A stretch of DNA of 64,000 nucleotides from contig NZ_JAINZP010000008.1 of NCBI RefSeq assembly GCF_020166435.1, positions 142,275 through 206,274 of the forward strand. Direction: 5' to 3'. The stretch is from Pectobacterium versatile. Its GTDB lineage: Bacteria > Pseudomonadota > Gammaproteobacteria > Enterobacterales > Enterobacteriaceae. Below the pieces are notes generated by a model that had not been told where the DNA came from, did not search any database, and was given only the letters and a program-made list of their open reading frames with translations. Shown in pieces: positions 27,739 to 37,552 of the stretch; the first letter of the stretch is position 1, and every line of letters begins with the position of its first letter. The position numbers and the translations under genes are program-made.

Positions 27739-29397
27739 TTAGCCTACCCAGGTATCTCGTAGTCCAACCGTACGGTTAAACACCAGATGTTCTGCACTGG
27801 AGTAAACTCGGTCAGCACAGAAATAGCCTTCACGCTCAAACTGATACGCTTTCTCTACTTCCGCCGGCGCCAGACTCGCTTCCACAAAACCTTGCGTAAT
27901 TTTCAGTGAGTCTGGATTAATCGTCGACAGGAAGTCGTCCGCCGCACCCGGATTGGCCACACTGAACAGGCGATCGTACAAGCGGAATTCTGCTGGTACC
28001 GCGTGTGCCGCAGAAACCCAGTGGATAACGCCTTTCACTTTACGGCCGTCAGCCGGATCTTTGCTCAGAGTTTCCGCATCATAGCTACAGTAGATCGTAG
28101 TGATGGTGCCCTGCTCGTCTTTCTCAATGCGCTCTGCTTTGATCACATAGGCATTGCGCAGACGCACTTCTTTACCCAGCACCAGACGCTTGTACTGTTT
28201 GTTGGCTTCTTCACGGAAGTCAGCGCGATCGATGTAAACTTCGCGGCTGAATGCGACCTGACGTGAGCCCATTTCCGGCTTGTTCGGATGGTTTGGCATC
28301 GCGACAAACTCTTCATGCTCGGCGGGCAGATTCTCGACAACGACTCTGACCGGATCCAACACTGCCATTGCACGCGGAGCATTCTCATTCAGATCGTCAC
28401 GGATACAGGACTCAAGCGCGGCCATTTCCACGTTGTTGTCCTGCTTCGTTACGCCAATGCGCACACAGAACTCACGGATAGATGACGCGCTGTAACCACG
28501 ACGGCGCAGACCAGAGATGGTTGGCATACGCGGATCGTCCCATCCTTCAACGACGTTTTCCACAACCAGCTGATTCAGCTTACGCTTGGACATAATCGCG
28601 TATTCGAGGTTAAGGCGGGAGAACTCGTACTGACGCGGGTGACAAGGAATAGTGATGTTATCCAGCACCCAGTCATACAGACGGCGATTATCCTGGAATT
28701 CCAGCGTACACAGCGAATGCGTGATCCCTTCCAGCGCATCGGAAATGCAGTGGGTGAAGTCATACATCGGATAGATGCACCACTTGTTGCCCGTCTGGTG
28801 ATGATCGGCAAATTTAATGCGATACAACACCGGATCACGCATCACGATAAAGGACGATGCCATATCGATTTTTGCACGCAGACAGGCCGTACCTTCCGCA
28901 AATCCGCCGTTACGCATTTTTTCAAACAGCGCCAGGTTTTCCTGCACGGTACGATCGCGGTAAGGGCTGTTTTTGCCCGGTGCCGTCAGCGTACCGCGGT
29001 ATTCACGGATCTGCTCGGGCGTCAGTTCATCAACGTAAGCCAGCCCTTTACCGATCAGCTCAACCGCATAAGCGTGCAGTTGATCGAAATAATCAGAAGA
29101 ATAGCGAACGTCGCCGCTCCATGAAAAGCCCAGCCACTCGACGTCACGTTTGATCGACTCAACGTATTCGATATCTTCTTTTACCGGGTTGGTGTCGTCA
29201 AAACGCAGGTTGCATTGCCCCTGATAGTCACGCGCGATACCAAAATTCAGGCAAATAGATTTTGCATGCCCAATATGCAGATAGCCGTTCGGCTCTGGCG
29301 GGAAACGCGTCTGAATATGGTCATGCTTACCGGACGCCAGATCTTCATCGATAATCTGACGGATAAAGTTGGTTGGGCGTGCTTCAGCCTCACTCAT
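27739..29397 (-). CDS. glnS: Glutaminyl-tRNA synthetase
   Basis: GlnS charges tRNA-Gln; three of its substrates are encoded in the tRNA array at 37 kb. The 552-residue class I enzyme has the HIGH motif in [20 protein letters not shown] (near 34-53) and the KMSKS equivalent in [13 protein letters not shown] (near 267-272). The [20 protein letters not shown] segment and the two C-terminal beta-barrels for anticodon recognition are present. It lies downstream of nagE, separated by a clear nagE terminator. Confidence 0.98.
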   Translation of the reverse strand: MSEAEARPTNFIRQIIDEDLASGKHDHIQTRFPPEPNGYLHIGHAKSICLNFGIARDYQGQCNLRFDDTNPVKEDIEYVESIKRDVEWLGFSWSGDVRYSSDYFDQLHAYAVELIGKGLAYVDELTPEQIREYRGTLTAPGKNSPYRDRTVQENLALFEKMRNGGFAEGTACLRAKIDMASSFIVMRDPVLYRIKFADHHQTGNKWCIYPMYDFTHCISDALEGITHSLCTLEFQDNRRLYDWVLDNITIPCHPRQYEFSRLNLEYAIMSKRKLNQLVVENVVEGWDDPRMPTISGLRRRGYSASSIREFCVRIGVTKQDNNVEMAALESCIRDDLNENAPRAMAVLDPVRVVVENLPAEHEEFVAMPNHPNKPEMGSRQVAFSREVYIDRADFREEANKQYKRLVLGKEVRLRNAYVIKAERIEKDEQGTITTIYCSYDAETLSKDPADGRKVKGVIHWVSAAHAVPAEFRLYDRLFSVANPGAADDFLSTINPDSLKITQGFVEASLAPAEVEKAYQFEREGYFCADRVYSSAEHLVFNRTVGLRDTWVG

Positions 29398-29493
29398 TCT
29401 TCATTCCTCAATGCTAAAACGACGTATAACCGACAATAATCCAACAAGCTACGCTGGGAAACAACCGTTAGTTTCATTTAATTATTCATAACG

Positions 29494-29522
29494 AAAAAAA
29501 GGGCGAGATTGCTATCTCGCCC
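29494..29522 (-). terminator. Terminator after nagE
   Basis: A 9-bp stem (29501-29509 with 29514-29522) and TGCT loop is followed on the complement by a run of seven T residues. This is a canonical intrinsic terminator about 65 bp past the nagE stop. Confidence 0.9.
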
Positions 29523-29586
29523 CACCGCTTTCATCGACATAACATCGCGTTAAACAAGTAACGCCGTCATATTACGCCTTGTCGTA

Positions 29587-31083
29587 CTATATCTTGTCAT
29601 ACTCGGCTTTCAGCGCGGTCGCTATCGATTCAGCCTGTGTGCCTACCACAATCTGTACACTCTGCTTATTCAGACGAATAACGCCCGCCGCACCAAGACG
29701 TTTTGCCTGTACATCATCAACCAGAGAGGAGTCAGCCACGTTCAAACGCAGACGTGTGATACAGGCATCAATACCAGTCAGATTGGCTTTTCCGCCCAGC
29801 GCCTGCAAATAGCCCCGCGCCAACACCGCTGCATCGCTTGATTTCTCGCCCGCAGATGCCGTACTCACGTCATAGCCATCGGCTTCACTACCGCTCACAG
29901 CCAGTTCACGCCCCGGCGTTAACAGATTGAAGCGAGTAATGGTAAAGCGGAACACCACATAGTAAATGACGAAGAATACCAGTCCCTGAGCAAGCAGCAT
30001 GTACCACTGGGTAGCCAACGGGTTACGTGAGGACAGCACCATATCGACCAGACCCGCACTGAAACCAAAACCGGCGATCCAATGCATGCTGGCCGCGATA
30101 AAGACGGAAAAACCGGTCAGCAGCGCATGCAGGAAATACAGCACTGGCGCGACAAACATGAAGGAGAATTCCAGCGGCTCGGTGATCCCAGTAAAGAAGG
30201 AGGCAAATGCCGCCGCCAGCATAATCCCGGCCACTTTGCTTTTGTTTTCAGGGCGCGCGCAGTGATAAATCGCCAGCGCCGCTCCCGGCAGGCCGAACAT
30301 CATAATCGGGAAGAAGCCCGCCTGATAACGTCCAGTGATCCCCACTACGGCTTTACCAGCGTCGATTGACTGCTGGCCAGCAAGGAAGTTAGGAATATCG
30401 TTGATACCCGCGACATCAAACCAGAACACAGAATTCAGCGCATGGTGCAATCCAACAGGAATCAGCAAGCGGTTAAAGAAGGCATAAACCCCTGCGCCAA
30501 CCGAACCCAACTGCTGAATGTGTTCACCGAACGATACCAACGCATTGTAAATCACCGGCCAGACGTACATTAAAATGAACGCGACCAGAATCATCAGGAA
30601 AGAAACCAGAATCGGCACCAGACGGCGTCCGCTGAAGAACGACAGCGCTTTGGGCAACTCAACCTGACTGAAGCGGTTATACAGCTCGGCGGACATGACA
30701 CCGACCAGAATCCCGATAAACTGGTTTTCAATCTTGCCAAATGCAGCAGGTACCTGTTCAACAGGGATCCGTTGGATCATGGCAACAACGGCCGGCGAAC
30801 ACAGCGTGGTCAGCACCAGATAACCGACAAAACCAGTCAATGCCGCCGCACCATCTTTATCTTTAGACATACCGTACGCGACACCGACGGCAAACAGCAC
30901 CGCCATATGCCCGATAATCGCCTCACCCGATTTGATGAGGAGTGCCGCCAACGCGTTCTCGCTTCCCCAGCCAACCGGATCAATCCAGTAACCTATCCCC
31001 ATCAGGATAGCGGCAGCAGGCAGCGTCGCGACAGGCACCATCAATGCCCGACCGACTTTTTGTAAATAGCTCAGAGTACTCAC
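29587..31083 (-). CDS. nagE: PTS N-acetylglucosamine-specific IICB component
   Basis: NagE imports N-acetylglucosamine and phosphorylates it to GlcNAc-6-P. I place the start at a GTG at 31083 (VSTLSYLQKVGRALMVPVATLPAAA), 6 nt after a GAGGG ribosome site, giving 498 residues. The IIC membrane domain (about 1-375) has FNRLLIPVGLHHALN, GFFPIMMFGLPGAALA and the GITEPLEFSFMFVAPVLY motif. A linker then leads to the IIB domain with the phosphorylated Cys441 in GIDACITRLRL. The IIA domain at the C terminus of the 648-residue E. coli NagE is absent, so phosphate must come from a separate IIA, probably glucose-IIA (Crr). It is divergent from nagBAC. Confidence 0.93.
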   Translation of the reverse strand: MSTLSYLQKVGRALMVPVATLPAAAILMGIGYWIDPVGWGSENALAALLIKSGEAIIGHMAVLFAVGVAYGMSKDKDGAAALTGFVGYLVLTTLCSPAVVAMIQRIPVEQVPAAFGKIENQFIGILVGVMSAELYNRFSQVELPKALSFFSGRRLVPILVSFLMILVAFILMYVWPVIYNALVSFGEHIQQLGSVGAGVYAFFNRLLIPVGLHHALNSVFWFDVAGINDIPNFLAGQQSIDAGKAVVGITGRYQAGFFPIMMFGLPGAALAIYHCARPENKSKVAGIMLAAAFASFFTGITEPLEFSFMFVAPVLYFLHALLTGFSVFIAASMHWIAGFGFSAGLVDMVLSSRNPLATQWYMLLAQGLVFFVIYYVVFRFTITRFNLLTPGRELAVSGSEADGYDVSTASAGEKSSDAAVLARGYLQALGGKANLTGIDACITRLRLNVADSSLVDDVQAKRLGAAGVIRLNKQSVQIVVGTQAESIATALKAEYDKI

Positions 31084-31217
31084 TTTTCCCTCTCTTACCT
31101 TTGCGAGGTAATGAAATGTTGTGGGGCAAACAAACCTGCCAATAAATTTCACTGCCGAAGAACGTCGATGTCGAAAAAATGTGGCAGCGGTGGTTCTTAG
31201 GGGGAGTGTAAGAAAAA

Positions 31218-31236
31218 TAATTCGCTACACAAATTA
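31218..31236. promoter_or_regulatory. Candidate NagC operator
   Basis: The dyad TAATTCG-N5-CAAATTA resembles NagC operators, which have AT-rich arms around a TTCG/CGAA-type core. It lies 135 bp upstream of the nagE start. Assigned by eye from family knowledge. Confidence 0.5.
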
Positions 31237-31249
31237 AACCCCGTAATTA

Positions 31250-31265
31250 TGTGATAAAAATCACC
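31250..31265. promoter_or_regulatory. CRP-binding site candidate, nagE/nagB
   Basis: TGTGA (31250-31254), six bases, then TCACC (31261-31265) matches the CRP consensus at nine of ten core positions. The position between nagE and nagB parallels the CRP site of E. coli. Confidence 0.72.
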
Positions 31266-31425
31266 AAAAAACTGCATAAAAAAAGTTTATACCTGAATAA
31301 AACCCCAACTTATTTCAAGATTAAAAAAAACGGAGTAGACTAATTTTAATGCATAGACAAAACGCGCAGCTGGCGCGATTTGCGCAATAACGTATTTAAT
31401 TCCACTAAAAATCAGGAGAGCGCTG

Positions 31426-32226
31426 ATGAGACTCATTCCTTTAACCACCGCCGCCGACGTCGGAAAATGGGCCGCCCGCCACGTCGTTGAGAAAATTAAC
31501 GCTTTCAAGCCCAGTGCAGAGCGCCCTTTTATTCTGGGATTGCCGACAGGCAGTTCGCCGCTGGAGGCCTACAAATCGCTGGTCACCATGCACAAAGCGG
31601 GACTGGTGAGCTTCAAACACGTCATCACCTTCAATATGGATGAATATGTCGGTCTGCCGACCGACCACCCAGAAAGCTATCATACCTTCATGCATCAGAA
31701 TTTTTTCAACCACGTTGATATTCCGCGTGAAAACATTAACCTGTTGAACGGCAACGCAGAAGACACCACAGCAGAATGTCGCCGCTATGAAGAGAAAATA
31801 AAGTCCTACGGGAAAATTCATCTTTTCATGGGCGGCGTGGGCAATGATGGACATATCGCCTTCAATGAACCCGCCTCCTCTCTGGCCTCCCGCACACGCA
31901 TCAAAACGTTGACAGAAGAAACCCGTATCGCAAACTCCCGTTTCTTCGGCGGGGACGTCAGTCTGGTGCCTAAATTTGCCCTGACCGTGGGCGTCGGTAC
32001 GCTGCTGGATGCCGAGGAAGTGATGATTCTGGTGACCGGTCGTAACAAGGCACAGGCGCTACAGGCTGCGGTAGAAGGCAATGTTAACCATATGTGGACC
32101 ATCAGTTGCCTGCAACTTCATGCCAAAGCCATCATGGTTTGTGACGAGCCTTCAACAATGGAACTGAAGGTAAAAACCGTTAAATACTTCCGTGAATTAG
32201 AAACGGAAAGTATGAAAAATCTCTAA
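31426..32226 (+). CDS. nagB: Glucosamine-6-phosphate deaminase
   Basis: NagB converts glucosamine-6-P to fructose-6-P and ammonia, joining amino-sugar breakdown to glycolysis. The 266 residues start [17 protein letters not shown] as in E. coli. The phosphate-binding [15 protein letters not shown] (about 39-53), catalytic NMDEYVGL (Asp72), and [23 protein letters not shown] with the catalytic Asp141/His143/Glu148 set are present. The C-terminal region includes the allosteric GlcNAc-6-P pocket. It is the first gene of nagBAC. Confidence 0.98.
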   Translation: MRLIPLTTAADVGKWAARHVVEKINAFKPSAERPFILGLPTGSSPLEAYKSLVTMHKAGLVSFKHVITFNMDEYVGLPTDHPESYHTFMHQNFFNHVDIPRENINLLNGNAEDTTAECRRYEEKIKSYGKIHLFMGGVGNDGHIAFNEPASSLASRTRIKTLTEETRIANSRFFGGDVSLVPKFALTVGVGTLLDAEEVMILVTGRNKAQALQAAVEGNVNHMWTISCLQLHAKAIMVCDEPSTMELKVKTVKYFRELETESMKNL

Positions 32227-32244
32227 CCGATGCGGGAGTCGATG

Positions 32245-33390
32245 ATGTACGCGTTAACCCATAGCCGGATTTTCACCGGCCATCAGATTCTGGATAATCA
32301 CGCCGTCGTGATTGCCGATGGGCTGATCGAACGAATCTGCCCACTTGCCGAACTTCCTGCCGGCATTGAACAACACGACCTGGCCGGTGCATTCCTCGCC
32401 CCGGGGTTTATCGATCTCCAGTTGAACGGCTGCGGCGGCGTGCAGTTCAACGACTCGCTGGACACGATATCCGTCAAGACATTGGAGATCATGCAGCAGG
32501 CAAACGAGCGTTCAGGCTGTACCAGTTTTTTACCTACGCTGATTACCTCCAGCAATGCCTTTATGAAGCACAGCATCAGCGTGATGAGAGACTGGCTGGC
32601 GCAGAATCAACATCAGGCGCTTGGGCTGCATCTCGAAGGTCCGTGGCTGAATGTGCTAAAGAAAGGCACGCATGACCCTGCTTTTATCCGCAAACCAACG
32701 CAAGAGTTAGTCGACTTCCTGTGCGCCAACGCGGACGCCATTACGAAAATCACACTGGCACCGGAAGAAGTCGAACCGTCGGTTATCCGTCAGCTAACGG
32801 CCGCGGGCATTATCGTCTCTGCTGGGCATTCCAACGCCACCTGGGAACAGGCTAAGCAGGGTTTTTCTGCCGGTATTCGCTTCGCTACCCACCTGTTCAA
32901 CGCCATGCCGTATCTGACCGGCCGCGAACCTGGACTGGTCGGCGCGATTTACGACGCCCCAGAAGTCTATTGCGGTATTATCGCGGATGGACGACACGTT
33001 GACTGGGCCAATATTCGCAACAGTAAACGTATCAAGGGCGATAAGTTGGTGTTGGTTACCGACGCCACAGCACCGGCCGGTGCGGATATTGACCAGTTCA
33101 TTTTTGCTGGTAAAACCATATACTACCGTGATGGTATTTGTGTCGATGAACACGGCACACTGAGCGGTTCGGCACTGACCATGATCGAAGCCGTACGCAA
33201 TAGCGTCGAACACGCGGGTATCGCGCTGGATGAAGCAATTCGGATGGCAACGCTCTATCCCGCTCGCGCCATCGGCGTCGATAAGCAGTTAGGCAGTATT
33301 GAAAGCGGTAAAGTGGCCAACCTGACCGTCTTTGACCGTGACTATCACATTCTCAAGACGTTTGTTAACGGTAATCCTGTTTGGGGATAA
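32245..33390 (+). CDS. nagA: N-acetylglucosamine-6-phosphate deacetylase
   Basis: NagA removes acetate from GlcNAc-6-P to give the NagB substrate and depletes the NagC inducer. The start at 32245 ([22 protein letters not shown]) matches E. coli and gives 381 residues; a GGGAG ribosome site lies upstream. It is an amidohydrolase-fold enzyme: [20 protein letters not shown], the metal-binding LHLEGPWLN with Glu near 131, HSNAT near 195, [21 protein letters not shown] with His near 216, and the catalytic Asp in [11 protein letters not shown] near 273. It follows nagB by 18 bp. Confidence 0.97.
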   Translation: MYALTHSRIFTGHQILDNHAVVIADGLIERICPLAELPAGIEQHDLAGAFLAPGFIDLQLNGCGGVQFNDSLDTISVKTLEIMQQANERSGCTSFLPTLITSSNAFMKHSISVMRDWLAQNQHQALGLHLEGPWLNVLKKGTHDPAFIRKPTQELVDFLCANADAITKITLAPEEVEPSVIRQLTAAGIIVSAGHSNATWEQAKQGFSAGIRFATHLFNAMPYLTGREPGLVGAIYDAPEVYCGIIADGRHVDWANIRNSKRIKGDKLVLVTDATAPAGADIDQFIFAGKTIYYRDGICVDEHGTLSGSALTMIEAVRNSVEHAGIALDEAIRMATLYPARAIGVDKQLGSIESGKVANLTVFDRDYHILKTFVNGNPVWG

Positions 33391-33485
33391 AACGAGAAAC
33401 GCCTTGGGGTAAAGCGGAAATACGTTGGGTAAACTGCGATAAGGTTTACCCAACGTTGAGTTAAACCTAAGCGAGTAACTTCTTA

Positions 33486-34709
33486 ATGGCCACAGGCGGA
33501 CAAGCGCAGATAGGGAATGTCGATCTGGTTAAACAATTAAACAGTGCGGTGGTTTACCGCCTGATTGACCAGCAGGGTCCTATCTCACGAATTCAGATAG
33601 CAGAACAGAGCCAGCTTGCACCCGCCAGCGTCACCAAAATCACCCGCCAGCTTCTGGAACGTGGGCTCATCAAAGAAGTCGATCAGCAGGCCTCCACCGG
33701 TGGCAGACGCGCCATTTCGATTATCACCGAAAACCGCCCTTTCCATACCATCGCCGTACGCCTTGGCCGTTACGACGCCACGATTGCGCTGTACGATTTG
33801 CAGGGAAAAGCGCTGGAAGAAGCGCACTACGACCTGCAAGAAAAAACGCAGGCGTCGCTGGAAGCTGCACTCTTTCAGGCCATCGGCGGCTTTATCACCA
33901 GCCATCAACGCCGTATTCGCGAACTCATTGCAATCTCCGTTGTGCTGCCGGGGCTGGTTGATCCCGTTGCAGGCATCGTCCGCTATATGCCGCACATCAG
34001 CGTGGATGACTGGCAACTGGTCGAAAACCTGCAACGCCAATTCAATGTTACCAGCTTTGTCGGTCACGATATCCGCAGCCTGGCGCTGGCAGAACACTAT
34101 TTTGGTGCCACACACGATTCGCTGGATTCTATTCTGGTACGCGTCCATCGCGGCACAGGCGCGGGTATTCTCGTCAACGGGCAAATTTTTCTTGGCAGCA
34201 ACGGCAACGTGGGCGAGATCGGCCATATTCAGATCGATCCGCTCGGCGATCGCTGCCACTGTGGCAATTTTGGCTGTCTGGAAACCGTCGTCGCCAACGC
34301 CGCCATTGAACAACGTGTACAACACCTGCTACGCCAAGGCTACCCCAGCAAGCTTTCTACCGATAACTGTACCATTTCTACGATTTGCAAAGCGGCAAAT
34401 CGAGGTGATGCCCTCGCCCGTGAAGTTATCGAACAGGCTGGGTTCAATCTCGGCAAAGCACTGTCCATCGCGATCAATCTGTTCAATCCTCAGAAAGTCG
34501 TGATTGCTGGTGAAATTACCGAAGCAGAAAAGACGCTGCTTCCTGCAATTCAACGCTGTATTAACACGCAAGTGCTGAAAGAATTTCGTCATAATCTGCC
34601 GATTGAGGTCTCCAGCCTCAACCATCTTTCTGCTATCAGCGCGTTCGCGTTGGTCAAACGGGCGATGCTAAACGGTGTGTTGCTACAGCAATTGCTCGAA
34701 AACGCCTGA
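33486..34709 (+). CDS. nagC: ROK-family repressor NagC
   Basis: NagC represses the nag genes until GlcNAc-6-P binds, and also controls other amino-sugar genes. The 407-residue protein has a winged-helix domain nearly identical to E. coli (GGQAQIGNVDLVKQLNSAVVYRLID...GPISRIQIAEQSQLAPASVTKITRQLLERGLIKEVDQQASTGGRRAISI). The ROK sugar-binding domain holds GHDIRSLALAEHYFGA, VHRGTGAGILVNG and the zinc motif CHCGNFGCLE near 255-264. It follows nagA by 95 bp. nagD, next in E. coli, is absent, and asnB follows directly. Confidence 0.97.
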   Translation: MATGGQAQIGNVDLVKQLNSAVVYRLIDQQGPISRIQIAEQSQLAPASVTKITRQLLERGLIKEVDQQASTGGRRAISIITENRPFHTIAVRLGRYDATIALYDLQGKALEEAHYDLQEKTQASLEAALFQAIGGFITSHQRRIRELIAISVVLPGLVDPVAGIVRYMPHISVDDWQLVENLQRQFNVTSFVGHDIRSLALAEHYFGATHDSLDSILVRVHRGTGAGILVNGQIFLGSNGNVGEIGHIQIDPLGDRCHCGNFGCLETVVANAAIEQRVQHLLRQGYPSKLSTDNCTISTICKAANRGDALAREVIEQAGFNLGKALSIAINLFNPQKVVIAGEITEAEKTLLPAIQRCINTQVLKEFRHNLPIEVSSLNHLSAISAFALVKRAMLNGVLLQQLLENA

Positions 34710-34912
34710 TTCCCTTTCTGGCCGGATTATGTAATCACTAAAAATCTGGCCTTTCCCTTCTATGAATTTGACGAATCAACACCAAAAAACCGTATAAATT
34801 AACGAAAAACCATGTCGATGGCTTTTTTCATTAAACAATATTGAATTCCTATGGCACTTTGATGCTAAATCAATAGCACTGAGTTCGAATCTGTCATTAC
34901 TGGGAGTCATGT

Positions 34913-36577
34913 ATGTGTTCTATTTTTGGTGTGCTTGATCTGAAAAGCGATCCTGTTGAACTGCGTAAGAAAGCGCTGGAATTATCCCGTTTGATGCGTC
35001 ACCGCGGGCCAGACTGGTCTGGCGTTTATGCCAGCGACAAAGCGATTCTGGCTCACGAACGCCTGTCTATCGTTGACGTCAACACGGGCGCACAGCCGCT
35101 TTACAACGCCGAGCGCACCCACATTCTGGCCGTTAACGGTGAAATTTATAACCATCAGGCATTGCGTCAGCAATACGGCGACCGTTACGCATTCCAGACT
35201 GGCTCTGACTGCGAAGTGATTCTGGCGCTGTATCAGGAAAAAGGTCCGGAATTCCTAGATGAACTGCGCGGCATGTTCGCCTTTGCCCTGTATGACAGCG
35301 AAAAAGACGCCTACCTCATTGGCCGTGACCACCTCGGCATTATCCCGTTGTATATGGGTTACGATGAGCACGGCAACCTCTACGTCGCTTCTGAAATGAA
35401 AGCGCTGGTGCCGGTTTGCCGCACCATCAAAGAATTCCCTGCTGGCAGCTACCTGTGGAGCAAAGACGGCGAAATTCGCGAGTATTACCAGCGTGACTGG
35501 TTTGATTACGATGCAGTAAAAGACAACGAAACGGATAAAGAAGCGCTGCACGATGCGCTGGAAGAAGCCGTGAAAAGCCACCTGATGTCTGACGTGCCCT
35601 ACGGCGTGTTGCTCTCTGGCGGCTTGGATTCCTCCGTTATCTCTGCGATCACCAAAAAATATGCGGCACGTCGCGTTGAAGATGACGCGCGCAGTGAAGC
35701 CTGGTGGCCTCAGTTGCACTCTTTCGCCGTCGGTTTGGAAGGTGCACCGGATTTGAAAGCCGCGCAGGAAGTCGCTAACCACTTAGGCACCGTGCACCAC
35801 GAAATTCACTTCACCGTGCAGGAAGGGCTGGATGCGATTCGCGACGTGATTTATCACATCGAAACCTATGACGTCACCACGATTCGCGCTTCAACGCCGA
35901 TGTACCTGATGTCCCGTAAAATCAAAGCGATGGGCATCAAGATGGTGCTGTCTGGTGAAGGTTCTGACGAAGTATTCGGCGGCTACCTCTATTTCCACAA
36001 AGCGCCAAACGCCAAAGAATTGCATGAAGAAACCGTGCGTAAGCTGCTGGCACTGCACCAGTACGACTGCGCCCGCGCTAACAAAGCGATGTCAGCTTGG
36101 GGCGTGGAAGCTCGCGTACCGTTCCTGGACAAAAACTTCCTCGATGTCGCTATGCGCATCAACCCGCGCGACAAAATGTGCGGCAACGGTAAGATGGAAA
36201 AACACATCCTGCGTGAGTGCTTTGAATCCTACCTGCCGCACAGCGTTGCATGGCGTCAGAAAGAGCAGTTCTCTGACGGCGTGGGCTACAGCTGGATCGA
36301 CACGCTGAAAGAAGTGGCGGCCAATCAGGTTACCGATCAACAGTTAGAAACAGCACGCTTCCGCTTCCCGTACAACACGCCGGGCTCCAAAGAAGGCTAC
36401 CTGTACCGTGAAATCTTCGAAGAGCTGTTCCCGGTTCCAAGCGCAGCAGAATGCGTACCAGGTGGCCCGTCAGTCGCCTGTTCGTCTGCTAAAGCGATTG
36501 AGTGGGATGAATCTTTCAAGAAACTGGATGATCCATCAGGCCGTGCGGTTGGCGTACACCAGTCAGCCTACAAATAA
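34913..36577 (+). CDS. asnB: Asparagine synthase B, glutamine-hydrolysing
   Basis: AsnB makes asparagine from aspartate using glutamine nitrogen and ATP. The 554 residues match the family. Cys2 at the mature N terminus (MCSIFGVLD) is the glutaminase nucleophile; RHRGPDWSG and NGEIYNH line that site. The synthetase domain has the ATP pyrophosphatase loop VLLSGGLDSSVIS near 231-243, GLEGAPDLKAA and SGEGSDEVFGGYLYFHKAP near 346-364. It is monocistronic, with a terminator directly after. Confidence 0.98.
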   Translation: MCSIFGVLDLKSDPVELRKKALELSRLMRHRGPDWSGVYASDKAILAHERLSIVDVNTGAQPLYNAERTHILAVNGEIYNHQALRQQYGDRYAFQTGSDCEVILALYQEKGPEFLDELRGMFAFALYDSEKDAYLIGRDHLGIIPLYMGYDEHGNLYVASEMKALVPVCRTIKEFPAGSYLWSKDGEIREYYQRDWFDYDAVKDNETDKEALHDALEEAVKSHLMSDVPYGVLLSGGLDSSVISAITKKYAARRVEDDARSEAWWPQLHSFAVGLEGAPDLKAAQEVANHLGTVHHEIHFTVQEGLDAIRDVIYHIETYDVTTIRASTPMYLMSRKIKAMGIKMVLSGEGSDEVFGGYLYFHKAPNAKELHEETVRKLLALHQYDCARANKAMSAWGVEARVPFLDKNFLDVAMRINPRDKMCGNGKMEKHILRECFESYLPHSVAWRQKEQFSDGVGYSWIDTLKEVAANQVTDQQLETARFRFPYNTPGSKEGYLYREIFEELFPVPSAAECVPGGPSVACSSAKAIEWDESFKKLDDPSGRAVGVHQSAYK

Positions 36578-36598
36578 TTCGATTTAATTTCTTCAGTC

Positions 36599-36623
36599 AA
36601 CGGGCCTTTCATGGCCCGTTTTT
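36599..36623 (+). terminator. Intrinsic terminator after asnB
   Basis: An 8-bp stem AACGGGCC/GGCCCGTT with a 6-nt loop runs into a short T-run, 21 bp past the stop codon. Confidence 0.88.
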
Positions 36624-36729
36624 GTACGCTTAATTGACTGGGAATGCGTGCTTTTTGGCGTTTTTCTCACCATACTGTTCACAACCCAAACAAACGATAC
36701 ATTGAGGGCACTTTTCGGGAAAAAACTAG

Positions 36730-36758
36730 TTGACGCAATTAGGCCAACTACGCATAAT
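36730..36758 (+). promoter_or_regulatory. Strong promoter of the tRNA array
   Basis: TTGACG (36730-36735) and CATAAT (36753-36758) are 17 bp apart. The sequence after the -10 is GC-rich (GCGCCCCGC), a discriminator typical of stringently controlled stable-RNA promoters. The first tRNA begins 38 bp downstream. Confidence 0.85.
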
Positions 36759-36796
36759 GCGCCCCGCAACGCCGATGAAGGTGACGCGGAAAAGAT

Positions 36797-36873
36797 GGCT
36801 ACGTAGCTCAGCTGGTTAGAGCACAGCACTCATAATGCTGGGGTCACAGGTTCGATTCCCGTCGTAGCCACCA
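36797..36873 (+). tRNA. metT: tRNA-Met (CAT), elongator, copy 1
   Basis: The full 77-nt cloverleaf has a GGCTACG/CGTAGCC acceptor stem, discriminator A and encoded CCA. The anticodon CAT is at 36831-36833. G1-C72 pairing in the acceptor identifies an elongator Met tRNA. It is identical to the copy at 37261 and first in the array. Confidence 0.97.
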
Positions 36874-36881
36874 TCTTTTTT

Positions 36882-36966
36882 GCGGGAGTGGCGAAATTGG
36901 TAGACGCACCAGATTTAGGTTCTGGCGCCGCAAGGTGTGCGAGTTCAAGTCTCGCCTCCCGCACCA
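36882..36966 (+). tRNA. leuW: tRNA-Leu (TAG)
   Basis: This is an 85-nt class II tRNA with a long variable arm, GCGGGAG/CTCCCGC acceptor stem and encoded CCA. The anticodon TAG is at 36916-36918. It lies 8 bp after the first tRNA-Met, matching metT-leuW in E. coli. Confidence 0.97.
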
Positions 36967-37022
36967 TATCATCTTCTCGGTCTGACATCGCTTTTCGAAG
37001 CCTGTTAGTGTTTTGTAGTGAT

Positions 37023-37097
37023 TGGGGTATCGCCAAGCGGTAAGGCACCGGTTTTTGATACCGGCATTCCCTGGTTCGAATCCAGGTACCCCAGCCA
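37023..37097 (+). tRNA. tRNA-Gln (TTG), copy 1
   Basis: This 75-nt tRNA has a TGGGGTA/TACCCCA acceptor, where the U1-A72 pair is an identity element for GlnS, discriminator G and encoded CCA. The anticodon stem is CCGG/CCGG with anticodon TTG. The sequence matches E. coli tRNA-Gln1 as I recall it. Confidence 0.97.
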
Positions 37098-37132
37098 TTT
37101 CAAAACATATGTTGAAAAATTCGTTGTCCTGT

Positions 37133-37207
37133 TGGGGTATCGCCAAGCGGTAAGGCACTGGTTTTTGATACCAGCATTCCCTGGTTCGAATCCAGGTACC
37201 CCAGCCA
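37133..37207 (+). tRNA. tRNA-Gln (TTG), copy 2, variant anticodon stem
   Basis: This 75-nt tRNA is identical to the previous copy except for a paired change in the anticodon stem: CTGG/CCAG replaces CCGG/CCGG. A C-G pair has become T-A, so folding is kept. The anticodon is TTG and CCA is encoded. Confidence 0.97.
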
Positions 37208-37260
37208 TCTACTTGATAGTAGAAGATTTGTTGAAGTGAAGTAACATAAGCAGTAGATTT

Positions 37261-37337
37261 GGCTACGTAGCTCAGCTGGTTAGAGCACAGCACTCATAAT
37301 GCTGGGGTCACAGGTTCGATTCCCGTCGTAGCCACCA
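37261..37337 (+). tRNA. metU: tRNA-Met (CAT), elongator, copy 2
   Basis: This 77-nt tRNA is identical to the first tRNA-Met at 36797-36873, including encoded CCA. Confidence 0.97.
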
Positions 37338-37343
37338 TATTTT

Positions 37344-37418
37344 TGGGGTATCGCCAAGCGGTAAGGCACCGGATTCTGATTCCGGCATTCCGAGGTTCGA
37401 ATCCTCGTACCCCAGCCA
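37344..37418 (+). tRNA. tRNA-Gln (CTG)
   Basis: This 75-nt tRNA has the same acceptor as the TTG copies but a different anticodon arm and T-stem (CGAGG/CCTCG). The anticodon CTG is at 37376-37378. It ends the array; a strong terminator follows at 37443. Confidence 0.97.
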
Positions 37419-37442
37419 AATAAAGCTGGTAAAACAGCAAAG

Positions 37443-37480
37443 AAACGGGGCGACAGTCGAAAGACGTCGCCCCGTTTTGT
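37443..37480 (+). terminator. Terminator of the tRNA array
   Basis: The 12-bp stem AAACGGGGCGAC/GTCGCCCCGTTT encloses a further GTC-GAAA-GAC mini-hairpin with one bulged A, followed by TTTTGTT. Confidence 0.92.
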
Positions 37481-37552
37481 TATGGCTGGTATTAACATAG
37501 TCTGGTGCTAACATATCCACACCAATCATTCGATTTTCTCAAAAGGGCGGGC

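Larger units (their letters stand above)
31084..31425. promoter_or_regulatory. nagE/nagB divergent control region
   Basis: This 342-bp intergenic region is where, in E. coli, NagC binds two operators and loops DNA while CRP activates both genes. Here I see a CRP-type site at 31250-31265, a NagC-like dyad at 31218-31236, and an A/T-tract candidate second operator at about 31309-31330 nearer nagB. No gene lies in it. Confidence 0.7.

Noticed and set aside
36797..37418. CRISPR-like regular repeats
   Set aside because: The repeated units are tRNA-Gln and tRNA-Met genes with cloverleaf structure and encoded CCA, not CRISPR repeats.
36844..37529. Open frames across the tRNA array encoding repeated tracts (LGYLDSNQG and similar)
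   Set aside because: These are translations of tRNA genes on the complement. The apparent protein repeat reflects repeated tRNA sequences.
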